From positions 248,001 through 312,000 of the forward strand of contig CAXXFH010000005.1 of the NCBI GenBank assembly GCA_963677085.2: a stretch of 64,000 nucleotides of DNA, given 5' to 3'. A model generated the notes under the pieces. It made no database searches. It saw only the letters and a program-made list of their open reading frames with translations, and had not been told where the DNA came from. The position numbers were made by a program, and so were the translations under genes. This DNA is from G963677085 sp963677085. Lineage in GTDB: Bacteria > Planctomycetota > Planctomycetia > Pirellulales > Thermoguttaceae. Below, piece by piece: positions 43,080 to 50,811 of this stretch (position 1 is its first letter; the number at the start of each line of letters is the position of its first letter).

Positions 43080-45044
43080 TTACGGATTGGCTTTCAGGCC
43101 CTCCTCGGCCGCTTTGCGTAGATCTTGATTGTCGTCGGCAAGGAGCATGTCGATGGCCATTTGGGCCACATCGCCACCGATTCGATTGGCACAACGCACC
43201 AGGGTCGTACGGACTTCCGGATCTTCTACTGCGAGAGCGGGCGCAAGTACAGGCAGCCCTTCTTGGCCGCGTTGCGAGGCGGCTTCCATGGCAGCGATTT
43301 TTTGTTTCGTGTTGCCGTGTTGGCAGGCCGCATAGAGCAACAACACGCCGTCGTCCCCTTCGAACGTGGCAGCCAGTTCGATCAGGCGAAGAATGTCGTC
43401 ACCGTCGGCGGCGGAGGCCAAGGTGGTTACGAAGGGAACACGATATTTGGTGGCGGCCCCTAGCTTGACGACTTCTTCCTGTACTTTTCCGTCGCTGTAT
43501 TTCGCCAGCAAGGCCAAGGCAATTAGGTGCAACTCGCTATCCTGTTTTACGAGCGTCTTCGCGAGGAACAGACGATCTTCATCGCCCAGGCGCTCCAAGG
43601 CGTAAGCCAACACGGGAAAGCCCGGCTTGCCCATCTCGGCGGCAGCCGCCAACGCTGCTCGACGTACTGCTTGATGATCGGATTGTGCGGCGGTGTAGCC
43701 GAGAAGCATCACACCTTCGTCGCCCAACTTCGCAGCACCATCGATCGCGTTCAACTGGCTCTTTTCGTCGCCCTGCATGACCAGGTCAAACCGGCGTTTC
43801 GTTTCGTCGCTGAAGGTATTCGGATCGGCGATGCCCTCAAGTCGCTCCACCTCCTCCACGACATCCCGCTGCAGTTCGGCTCCCTTCTGGCGAAGAGCTG
43901 TTACCTGGCCAATCAATTCGGAAAGTTGTCGGTCGAGTTGGGCGACTTTGGCCAGCGCCGTGTCTTTTGTGTAGCTCACTTCTTTGGCGACCAGTTGTAC
44001 ACGGACCGCCGCTACGACGAACAGGGCAACGGTCAATACGAGCAGTAACGCTTTTCGCATCATTGGTTCCTCCATATGGGCTGGGTTAAGTAGAAAGCGA
44101 ACACGAGACACAAGCGGGTGGGAATGTGCGCACTGTCCGACCGCATGTACGGGTTGTTGTCTAAGGGCAAGGCGTTGCAACGCCTGAATGTATTCGAGCC
44201 GGCTTGCGGGCGTGTCGGTCGCCGAGCGGTCGCAGGCCCGTTCGGCGCTCTGACGAAATGTGCCCACCGCCCACCAGACCAGCGGATTGAACCAGTTGGG
44301 GATCGCCAGCAGCGTGATCAACCACGACTTCCAAAGATCACCCCGGCGGTAATGGGCCATCTCGTGTAGGAGAATCGTGCGGCGTTGTCCTTCGGTGCTG
44401 TCACGCCAGAAACGTTCGGGCACAATCACCACATGACCCCGCGGAAGCCAACAAAGCATTGGCCCCAGGGCGTCGCTTACCAGCAGCGGAATCCGTCGGG
44501 CAACTCCACAAGACGATAGGATTTCTTCATGTTGACGTTGCCACGCCGCCTCGGCGGGGCGGAGTTTGTGGTTCTGGCAGACGAAGACGACGTAGGTCCC
44601 CAGTTGCCGAAGAGTAAGAACCAATACTCCCGCAATCCAAACGCCCAACAACACCCAAGCGAGCCCGCGAGCGACACGGGATATCGTGGTTGCCCACATC
44701 GTCGCGGTCGAGGCACTGGGCTGCTGGCTGTTTTCGGAGCGTTGCGCGACGGTCGCCCACGCATCGGCATCGGCCAAGTCCAGCGTGTGCCAAGCGTTGT
44801 TAGACATGCCGGAGGCGACATCTTGGTGCAAGGGATCAAACGCCACATCGTACCAGGGCACGTTGAACGTGAACGGAACAAATAGACAGCCCTGCAGCAA
44901 TACAAGGAAGCAGGCGAAACGGCAGGTCCTCGTGGACGTTAGGCGGTTGCCGCGAAGCAGGTACCAGAGAACGCCCAAAGCGATCAACTGGAGCCCTGAC
45001 GTTCGGGCGAGTGGTGCAAGGATTTCACCCGGCCATGGTTCCAT
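43080..45044 (-). CDS. M56 (BlaR1-like) membrane metallopeptidase with HEAT-like repeats
   Basis: A 654-residue protein. Membrane helices near residues 15-30, 42-62 and 125-150, then the M56 zinc site H-E-M-A-H-Y near residue 226, with further helices (LWKSWLITLLAIPNWFNPL and KALLLVLTVALFVVAAVRVQL). The C-terminal third does not contain the penicillin-binding sensor of BlaR1/MecR1. Instead it has a coiled-coil segment (about 355-390) and several repeats of HEAT type (AIDGAAKLGDEGVMLLGYTA, DHQAVRRAALAAAAEMGK, DPEVRTTLVRCANRIGG). In this family the protease cleaves or releases the BlaI-type repressor in response to a signal. The blaI gene lies 11 bases upstream. Signal unknown, probably not a beta-lactam. 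Confidence 0.88.
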   Translation of the reverse strand: MEPWPGEILAPLARTSGLQLIALGVLWYLLRGNRLTSTRTCRFACFLVLLQGCLFVPFTFNVPWYDVAFDPLHQDVASGMSNNAWHTLDLADADAWATVAQRSENSQQPSASTATMWATTISRVARGLAWVLLGVWIAGVLVLTLRQLGTYVVFVCQNHKLRPAEAAWQRQHEEILSSCGVARRIPLLVSDALGPMLCWLPRGHVVIVPERFWRDSTEGQRRTILLHEMAHYRRGDLWKSWLITLLAIPNWFNPLVWWAVGTFRQSAERACDRSATDTPASRLEYIQALQRLALRQQPVHAVGQCAHSHPLVSRVRFLLNPAHMEEPMMRKALLLVLTVALFVVAAVRVQLVAKEVSYTKDTALAKVAQLDRQLSELIGQVTALRQKGAELQRDVVEEVERLEGIADPNTFSDETKRRFDLVMQGDEKSQLNAIDGAAKLGDEGVMLLGYTAAQSDHQAVRRAALAAAAEMGKPGFPVLAYALERLGDEDRLFLAKTLVKQDSELHLIALALLAKYSDGKVQEEVVKLGAATKYRVPFVTTLASAADGDDILRLIELAATFEGDDGVLLLYAACQHGNTKQKIAAMEAASQRGQEGLPVLAPALAVEDPEVRTTLVRCANRIGGDVAQMAIDMLLADDNQDLRKAAEEGLKANP

Positions 45045-45055
45045 TGCTAGCGTCC

Positions 45056-45472
45056 TTAGCTCTGGTTCGGCTTGGCGTTGTCGTTCATTTTGGCCTTGGC
45101 TTCAGCTTCGGCGAGCAAGCGTTTCATTTCGCGGAGATCGTGGGCCGTTAGCGAGGGGTCTTCGAGCAAATGCGCCACAAGGGGCACGGGGCCGCTCACG
45201 TCGTGCAGCAGCAAGTCGATCAACGGTCGGCTAACTTGATCGGGCGAGACGGCCGCATGGTAGCGAGCCGGCCGGTGTCCCTTCTTGGTCACGATTCCCT
45301 TGGCGACCAAACGCTCCAATCGCGTTTGGACCGTCGTATACCCCACCGTTTCGCCTTGCTGTTGCATGGCCTGATGCGCTTCGGAGAGGGTGGCGGCGCC
45401 TTGCTCCCAAAGGATCCGCACCATACTCAGCTCACCATTCGTCAGCCGAACAGACCCACGTTTTTTTGCCAT
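45056..45472 (-). CDS. blaI: BlaI/MecI-family transcriptional repressor
   Basis: A 138-residue penicillinase-repressor-family protein: LTNGELSMVRILWEQGAATL, the recognition helix YTTVQTRLERLVAKGIVTKK and the wing GHRPARYHAA, then a dimerisation helix set with LIDLLLHDVSG and LEDPSLTAHDLREMKRLL. These repressors bind dyads as dimers and are removed by their partner M56 protease, encoded 11 bases downstream. Two matching operators lie right before its own promoter (see 45486-45536), so autoregulation is clear. The name follows the family; the regulon is unknown. Confidence 0.92.
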   Translation of the reverse strand: MAKKRGSVRLTNGELSMVRILWEQGAATLSEAHQAMQQQGETVGYTTVQTRLERLVAKGIVTKKGHRPARYHAAVSPDQVSRPLIDLLLHDVSGPVPLVAHLLEDPSLTAHDLREMKRLLAEAEAKAKMNDNAKPNQS

Positions 45473-45485
45473 CGAACACTCCGCG

Positions 45486-45536
45486 TTATGACGTTTGTCG
45501 TAACGCCAGTTTATGACGTGTGTCGTAATGCGTCAA
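45486..45536 (-). promoter_or_regulatory. Promoter of blaI-M56 with two BlaI-type operators
   Basis: On the minus strand, TTACGACACACGTCATAA (45511-45528) and TTACGACAAACGTCATAA (45486-45503) are two near-identical dyads of the form TTAYGAC-N4-GTCRTAA, 25 bp apart. A promoter TTGACG (45531-45536), 17 bases, TAAACT (45508-45513) places the first operator between -35 and -10 and the second just beyond the start point. blaI starts 14 bases past the second dyad. BlaI binding is inferred from position and family. Confidence 0.75.
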
Positions 45537-45738
45537 GCGGTATTTTTGGTGGGGTTTGATATTTCGGAAACCCTTGTTGGGATGGCGTTTCCGATTCGCC
45601 GACCGTGAGATGTTCGCAAGACGGTGTTTGGTCGGATGGAGATGTCAACAGACCGTGACAACCGCAGATGGCCTTATTTGGCTTTCTCCGTATTATTCAT
45701 TGGTCCTGGACTTACGATTCGTCCAAAGCGAGGAAACA

Positions 45739-46956
45739 ATGATGCGAAAACTCACTCTTCTGACTTATGTTGTTCTGGTGATCAGCGGGCTTCTGGCAGG
45801 CGAGGCACTCGCCCGGGGCATGGGTGGTGGAGGTGGCGGATCACGTGGCGGTGGCAGTGCGGCGCGTAGCCCTTCGATGAGTCGCAGCAAACCATCGACG
45901 CCCTCACGGCCAACGACGAGACCGGCAACCCGACCTTCCCAGCCAAGTGCTCGCCCTGCGCAACCCAGCACGGGTGCCCGTCCTAGCACGCGTCCTGCGC
46001 AGCCGAGTACCCGTCCGAGCACTCCTTCCGCACGTACCGGGGAGTCAGCCGGCGCGGCCACACGGCCGAGCACAGGCGCCCGTCCTGAGGCAAAACCCGG
46101 TCAACGTCCCGGCGCGGGAACTGCTGCAACAGGCCAACGTCCCGGTGCGGGCGAACGTCCCGATCGAGGTGCCCGGCCTGACGCGGCACGCCCACGACCG
46201 GTCCAGTCGCGTGAGGACATCGCCAATCGAAAACAGACGATTGCCAAAACGTTGCCGCAACGCGCCGAACAACGTCAGAAACGTGGCCGTGCGGTACGCG
46301 AGTCGGTCGGACACCGTTACGACAATCTCTTTACGCCCGAGTGGCGGGGAAAATTTGACAGGCTGGCGGATGGACGATTCGACTGGAAAAACCCAGATCC
46401 ACGCCATTGGTGGCGAGCCGCCACCTGGGGTGCTGTCGCCGGATGGTACTTTCGACCGTGGAATTCTCCGATCGTCTACGACTACGGGGGCAATGTCTTT
46501 TACCAGGACAATTACGTGTATGTCGACGGCCAAGCCTACTGTACGGAAGAGGAATACGCCCAGCAGGCCGACACGATTGCCAACTCGGTGCCCGCTGATA
46601 TTCAGGCGGATAAGGTAGAGTGGATGCCGCTCGGCGTGTTCGCCGTTTCGCAGGCAAACGAGAGCGAACCGACCATGTTCCTCCAGTTGGCGGTAAGTAA
46701 GGAAGGCATTGTTGCCGGCACGCTCACCAACGTGTTGACGAACACCGCGCAAGAAGTTGAAGGCATGGTTGATCAGAATACACAACGGGCGGCGTGGAAG
46801 ATTGTTGGTAAAGAACACCCCGTGATGGAGACGGGCATCTACAACCTGACGCAAGAACAAACGCCGATTCTAGTGCATTTCAGCCCGGAACAAACGCAAA
46901 CCTGGATGCTCGTACGCATGGAGGAGCCGGCGGCAACGGGTGCAGCCACGCCCTAG
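45739..46956 (+). CDS. Secreted Pro/Thr/Ser-rich protein divergent from blaI
   Basis: A 405-residue protein: signal peptide (LTLLTYVVLVISGLLAGEALA), a Gly-rich patch (MGGGGGGSRGGGS), a low-complexity region of about 120 residues with repeated TRPAQPST/ARPAQPST-like units, then a conserved-looking C-terminal domain with WWRAATWGAVAGWY and a YGGNVFYQDNYVYVDG segment. This resembles the planctomycete proteins annotated as putative cell-surface or protocadherin-like. GAGGAA precedes the ATG at 45739 (an ATG at 45742 is equally possible). It is transcribed away from blaI, whose operators lie 211-253 bases upstream of its start; co-regulation is possible but not shown. Confidence 0.75.
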   Translation: MMRKLTLLTYVVLVISGLLAGEALARGMGGGGGGSRGGGSAARSPSMSRSKPSTPSRPTTRPATRPSQPSARPAQPSTGARPSTRPAQPSTRPSTPSARTGESAGAATRPSTGARPEAKPGQRPGAGTAATGQRPGAGERPDRGARPDAARPRPVQSREDIANRKQTIAKTLPQRAEQRQKRGRAVRESVGHRYDNLFTPEWRGKFDRLADGRFDWKNPDPRHWWRAATWGAVAGWYFRPWNSPIVYDYGGNVFYQDNYVYVDGQAYCTEEEYAQQADTIANSVPADIQADKVEWMPLGVFAVSQANESEPTMFLQLAVSKEGIVAGTLTNVLTNTAQEVEGMVDQNTQRAAWKIVGKEHPVMETGIYNLTQEQTPILVHFSPEQTQTWMLVRMEEPAATGAATP

Positions 46957-47037
46957 GGCGCGAGGCTTTCGGCCTGCAAAAAATGGGATTTGTTCCCGCA
47001 TTCTGTTTATTACTTTTTCCATACGGCAGACGCCACT

Positions 47038-48057
47038 ATGAACGTTGAACTGTCGGCCGTCGGGCAACACCAGCCCGTGACGACCGTTGAGCAGCACATT
47101 ATGCAGGAACAGCGGAGGTTTCCCGGGGCAACCGGGGAGTTTTCCTGGCTGGTGTCGGGAATTACCTTGGCGACGAAGCTCATCCAGGCGCAGGTTCGCC
47201 GCGGAGGGCTGGGCGAGATGCTCGGTGCGTATGGTGAAGTAAACATCCAAGGAGAGATTCAGCAGAAGTTGGATGTGTATGCCAACGAAATCTTGATGCG
47301 CTGCTTGAGTGTCCGCGAAAGTATCGGGATATTGGCTTCCGAGGAAAACGAACGCCCGTTGACCGTTCACTATGAATCGCCCAACGCGAAATACGCCGTG
47401 GTATTTGATCCGTTGGACGGATCTTCGAATATCGACGTGAACGTGAGCGTGGGTACCACGTTTTCGATCCTTCGGCGTCCGCCAAACGTGTCGCTCGACG
47501 ATGTCGAGCACTGGGTACTGCAACCGGGCAAGTATCAGGTAGCCGCGGGATACGTCGTTTACGGTTCGTCGACGATCCTCGTGTACAGCGCCGGCAACGG
47601 CGTGCACGGTTTCACACTCGACCCCGACATCGGTGACTACGTCTTGAGCCACGAAAACATCCGTATGCCTGAGCATGGCAACTGCTATTCGGTAAACGAC
47701 GCCAATCGCGACGAATTTCCGGCAGCTTACTGCGAGTATCTCGACCGTTTGCGGGCCGGATCGCTAAACCGCTCGTACACTTCACGATATATCGGTTCGA
47801 TGGTGGCCGACTTTCACCGCACGTTGTTGCGCGGAGGCGTGTTTCTTTATCCACCGACAACGGCCTATCCGCAAGGCAAGTTGCGCCTGCTCTATGAAGC
47901 CAATCCGGTGGCGTTCATTGCCGAGCAGGCTGGAGGAGTCGCCAGCAATGGGCACTCGCCCATTCTCGACGTTCAGCCTAAGAGCATCCACCAACGAACG
48001 GCGCTGATCACTGGGAGCCAAGAAGAAATGGAGGAATTTCATCGCTGCGTGGGCTAA
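47038..48057 (+). CDS. fbp: Fructose-1,6-bisphosphatase, class I
   Basis: A 339-residue gluconeogenic enzyme removing the C1 phosphate from fructose-1,6-bisphosphate. Metal site residues in SEEN (101-104) and DPLDGSSN (124-131), then NVSVGTTFSIL, YSAGNGVHGFTLDP, RYIGSMVADFHRTLLRGGVF and LRLLYEANPVAFIAEQAGG, all standard for class I FBPases. The N-terminal region that would hold the AMP site in eukaryotic enzymes is present. ATG 47038 is used; the Shine-Dalgarno is weak. Stands alone; cytosolic. It fits the need to convert glycan-derived fructose/hexose phosphates. Confidence 0.95.
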   Translation: MNVELSAVGQHQPVTTVEQHIMQEQRRFPGATGEFSWLVSGITLATKLIQAQVRRGGLGEMLGAYGEVNIQGEIQQKLDVYANEILMRCLSVRESIGILASEENERPLTVHYESPNAKYAVVFDPLDGSSNIDVNVSVGTTFSILRRPPNVSLDDVEHWVLQPGKYQVAAGYVVYGSSTILVYSAGNGVHGFTLDPDIGDYVLSHENIRMPEHGNCYSVNDANRDEFPAAYCEYLDRLRAGSLNRSYTSRYIGSMVADFHRTLLRGGVFLYPPTTAYPQGKLRLLYEANPVAFIAEQAGGVASNGHSPILDVQPKSIHQRTALITGSQEEMEEFHRCVG

Positions 48058-48450
48058 GGATTCCAGTCCTGAAACGCTACCGTGATTTGCCGTTGGCGGT
48101 GGAGGAAGTGTCTGCATCGGCCTCAATGGAGTCTCCACGGACGGCGTCGTAGATACCACACCCCGCAGACCGGTTTTGTAGCTTTCGAACTCATCTAACG
48201 CGACTTTTCACACCAACAGCTTCTCTTACCAACGCCGATTGGAAAAAACCTTCCGGCACACGTTCACTATCGTGCCAGACACCGGAATAATTCACTAAAG
48301 CAGATTGCCGTATACCGGCGCGGGGGCGGCTGCAGGATGTGGCTGACAGGTTCGCAACGCAACTGATGTGAACCGATGGTGCGCTTGATCAGGGTGAAGA
48401 GTCTTCTTTGGGTAGTCGCCGTGCCCCCCTCAACAGAAGGAATATTAGTT
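48058..48450. other. Gene-free interval
   Basis: About 390 bases with no credible gene or recognised repeat. A GTG-rich open frame upstream of the acetyltransferase (from 48376) is an unlikely extension of that gene. Confidence 0.4.
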
Positions 48451-49011
48451 ATGGAAACCGGCGCACACCGTTCGCGAGTGTCCGGAATACCCAAGGTATT
48501 TTTCGCCAAAAACGGAAATACGCTGCTTATATCCACGCTCAACGACGACCGTTGTCGCCGTCTCCTGCGAATGTACCTCGCGTTCCGTCCGCGGAACAGC
48601 TTCCAGGGACTTCCGCCCCTATTGGACGATAGGTGTCGGGCGTGGGTTCAGCAGATGATTAGCACGGGCATCAATCTCGTCGCGTTGGATGCCGACGACG
48701 AGGTGGTCGGACATTGTGCGCTGTTCCCCATCGACAACCGGGTGTGCGAATTGTTCGTAGCGGTAAGCCCTCCGCTACAGAACAGTGGAATCGGTACGGA
48801 ATTAGTTCGTTGCGCGATTCGTGCCGCTCAGGAACTTGGTTTTGAACGCATTTGGCTGCCCGTCGAGCCATCCAATCTCCAAGCGCGGCGTATCTATCGG
48901 AAGATTGGCTTCGAGTATCTTGCCGACGTCCACTGCAACGACATGGAGATGATACTCGACATCAGCAGCGGCTGGCGGCACAAGTACATCGAGCACCTTC
49001 AGGCGACTTAG
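48451..49011 (+). CDS. GNAT-family N-acetyltransferase
   Basis: A 186-residue GNAT enzyme using acetyl-CoA. It shows VVGHCALFPIDNRVCELFVAV (strand/motif D-A), SPPLQNSGIGTELVRCAIRAA with the acetyl-CoA loop Q-N-S-G-I-G, and the C-terminal NLQARRIYRKIGFEYLADV. ATG 48451 is preferred, since AGAAGGA lies 9 bases upstream; an in-frame start at 48376 gives 25 more residues that do not resemble the family. Substrate unknown. Confidence 0.85.
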   Translation: METGAHRSRVSGIPKVFFAKNGNTLLISTLNDDRCRRLLRMYLAFRPRNSFQGLPPLLDDRCRAWVQQMISTGINLVALDADDEVVGHCALFPIDNRVCELFVAVSPPLQNSGIGTELVRCAIRAAQELGFERIWLPVEPSNLQARRIYRKIGFEYLADVHCNDMEMILDISSGWRHKYIEHLQAT

Positions 49012-49077
49012 GGGCCAGGTCGACAGGTCCTTCCTCGCGGGCCCTGGTGCGGCGTTCATCCCGCTACGGACTACTGA

Positions 49078-49227
49078 TTTCATCCGGTAGTCATTGACCC
49101 CAGAACATGGATTTACCAGCGCAGGGGCTCGCTGATTGGACCGTGGCTGAGTCATTTGGCGATCGACGCCGCCATCTTCCTGGTCGGCTACGACTTGGTG
49201 GTTAGTGCTTCGTCAATCTTCGATTGA
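49078..49227 (+). pseudogene. 3' remnant of a CPBP-family intramembrane protease gene
   Basis: After a TGA at 49075 the frame reads on to a TGA at 49225-49227. It encodes IYQRRGSLIGPWLSHLAIDA then AIFLVGYDLV, which I recognise as the last helix of CPBP (CAAX-protease-like) glutamic-type proteases. The rest of such a gene is not present upstream. So it looks like a decayed gene end beside the acetyltransferase gene. Evidence is one motif stretch only. Confidence 0.4.
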
Positions 49228-49339
49228 CGTGTGCCACAGTGACCCTAAGACACTCTGCGATGGCCTTATTGACGAACTCCACTCGAACTTAGGAAGTCGG
49301 AGGTGGGTGAATTTATTGAGGCGTTTACTTCGTAATCGT

Positions 49340-49380
49340 GCTTCCCTATCGCCAGCCCTTCCGTTTGGCGATAGGGAAGC
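49340..49380. repeat. Strong 15-bp perfect hairpin
   Basis: GCTTCCCTATCGCCA (49340-49354) pairs without mismatch to 49366-49380, with an 11-base loop. It lies in the gene-free stretch 49228-49598, which otherwise shows nothing recognised. No T-run follows, so termination is uncertain. Confidence 0.6.
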
Positions 49381-49598
49381 CGAAACAACTCTGGCAAAAC
49401 CAGCAGACACTCGATGGCCGTATCACTGTAAGTGAAAGGAGGTCTACCTTCGGTCGGTCGTTGGTGTGATGCCAACGGTCGATCGCTTCCTCAGTAAACC
49501 AGAACGTAATCGAGCCTCGCTACACGAGCGACTCGTTGTATTTGCTCCAATCGGCAACTTACGTCCCTTTACGTTTTCCAGCCATGGCGAGATTCCTT

Positions 49599-50519
49599 TC
49601 AGGCGAGGGCTTCCTTGCAGTACTGAACACACTTGCCCACTTCCGCCACAGAGTCTGAGCCTTGTGGGATCTTATATTCAAGCTCGATGTCGGCCGGGAA
49701 CGTCCACTTCTCCTGCCTGATCAATTGGAGAACTTCCTTGATCGGCGTTTTTCCCTGGCCCCAAGGCAGGTTACCGCCTTCCGCGGTCCTGTCCTTCAGA
49801 TGAAGGCTGACGATGCGGTCGTGGTACTTTTCAATCACGGGAATTGGAGACAGTCCCTTGGTTCCGGCAAAATAATGGCCGATATCGAAGTTGAAACCGA
49901 TGTACTCGCCATAAGACAGGATGGGGTCCGTCTTATCCATCACCGGGTAGTTGTTCGTGTGGTTGTGGAAAGCAACCCAGATCTTGTGCTTATCGGCGAA
50001 AGGCGCAAGTTTCTTAGCCATCGACTCGGAACGCTCAAGGGTAACGCCCACGCAACCCAGTGCCTTGGCCACCTGGAAACTGAAGTCAATCTCCTCATCC
50101 GACTGGCCGAAGCCCATCTTGTGAATGTGGATGTTAACGCCGGCATCGTTGTACATCTTACGCAGTTCGTGGCACTTCGTCAGTTGTGCCTCGCGCTGGG
50201 CGTCGGTGGCCTTACCGCCGATACCAGCATACGATTTGATCGGCCCGCCCATCAGTTCCACTTCGCTGAGCCCGTCCTGAACAAGCGCCTTGAGGGTATC
50301 TTCCGCCGTGTTGATGCCGCCGCGGTAGCTGTACGTAATGCATCCGATGCGCACCCCGTTGAAAACGGAGTTGGGCTTGGCTGACACGGCAGCGGCCATC
50401 AGCGACGAGTCATTTCCCAGCATGCGTCCCGGCACGATGGCAGCGGCCGCAAGGGCTGCCGTACCGCCGAGAAATGCACGCCTGGTTGTTGCGTCGTTGG
50501 TCGTAGTCCGTGTTTTCAT
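49599..50519 (-). CDS. Tat-exported sugar phosphate isomerase/epimerase-like TIM barrel
   Basis: A 306-residue xylose-isomerase-like TIM barrel with a twin-arginine leader (ATTRRAFLGGTAALAAAAIV, ending near residue 30). Core motifs: GCITYSYRG, GLSEVELMGGPI, GVNIHIHKMGFG, WVAFHNHTNNYP, FNFDIGHYFAGT and DRIVSLHLKDRT. The His/Glu/Asp positions fit the metal site of AP-endonuclease-2-type isomerases. AGGAG lies 7 bases before the ATG. The Tat leader puts it outside the cytosol. Secreted members are abundant in planctomycetes; substrates are unknown. Confidence 0.85.
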   Translation of the reverse strand: MKTRTTTNDATTRRAFLGGTAALAAAAIVPGRMLGNDSSLMAAAVSAKPNSVFNGVRIGCITYSYRGGINTAEDTLKALVQDGLSEVELMGGPIKSYAGIGGKATDAQREAQLTKCHELRKMYNDAGVNIHIHKMGFGQSDEEIDFSFQVAKALGCVGVTLERSESMAKKLAPFADKHKIWVAFHNHTNNYPVMDKTDPILSYGEYIGFNFDIGHYFAGTKGLSPIPVIEKYHDRIVSLHLKDRTAEGGNLPWGQGKTPIKEVLQLIRQEKWTFPADIELEYKIPQGSDSVAEVGKCVQYCKEALA

Positions 50520-50811
50520 AACTGAACTCCTAATTCGTGAAGATCTTAGCTGTGAAGCGAGGTGAAGATGTAGAGCAACTTCCTGCCCTCAACGAGTCTT
50601 TTCAACCGTTAACCATCCGCGGCGTGCCTGTCCGTAAGACTCCGCATGAGCCCAACTGCTTCGGACGGCTTCCATCGCGTACCCACGGGCGACGATCACA
50701 TGCTTTCCGCCCGACGTGGATAACACCTTAGTATCGTTTGTCGCGACCCCAAACACAAATGCCAGCCACCCTGCCCCCTCCCAACGGAGGGCAGGCGCGG
50801 CAAAGCGGCCA

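Noticed and set aside
43080..45044. Calling the M56 gene a beta-lactam sensor (BlaR1)
   Set aside because: The penicillin-binding C-terminal domain with its S-x-x-K motif is absent; HEAT-like repeats stand in its place.
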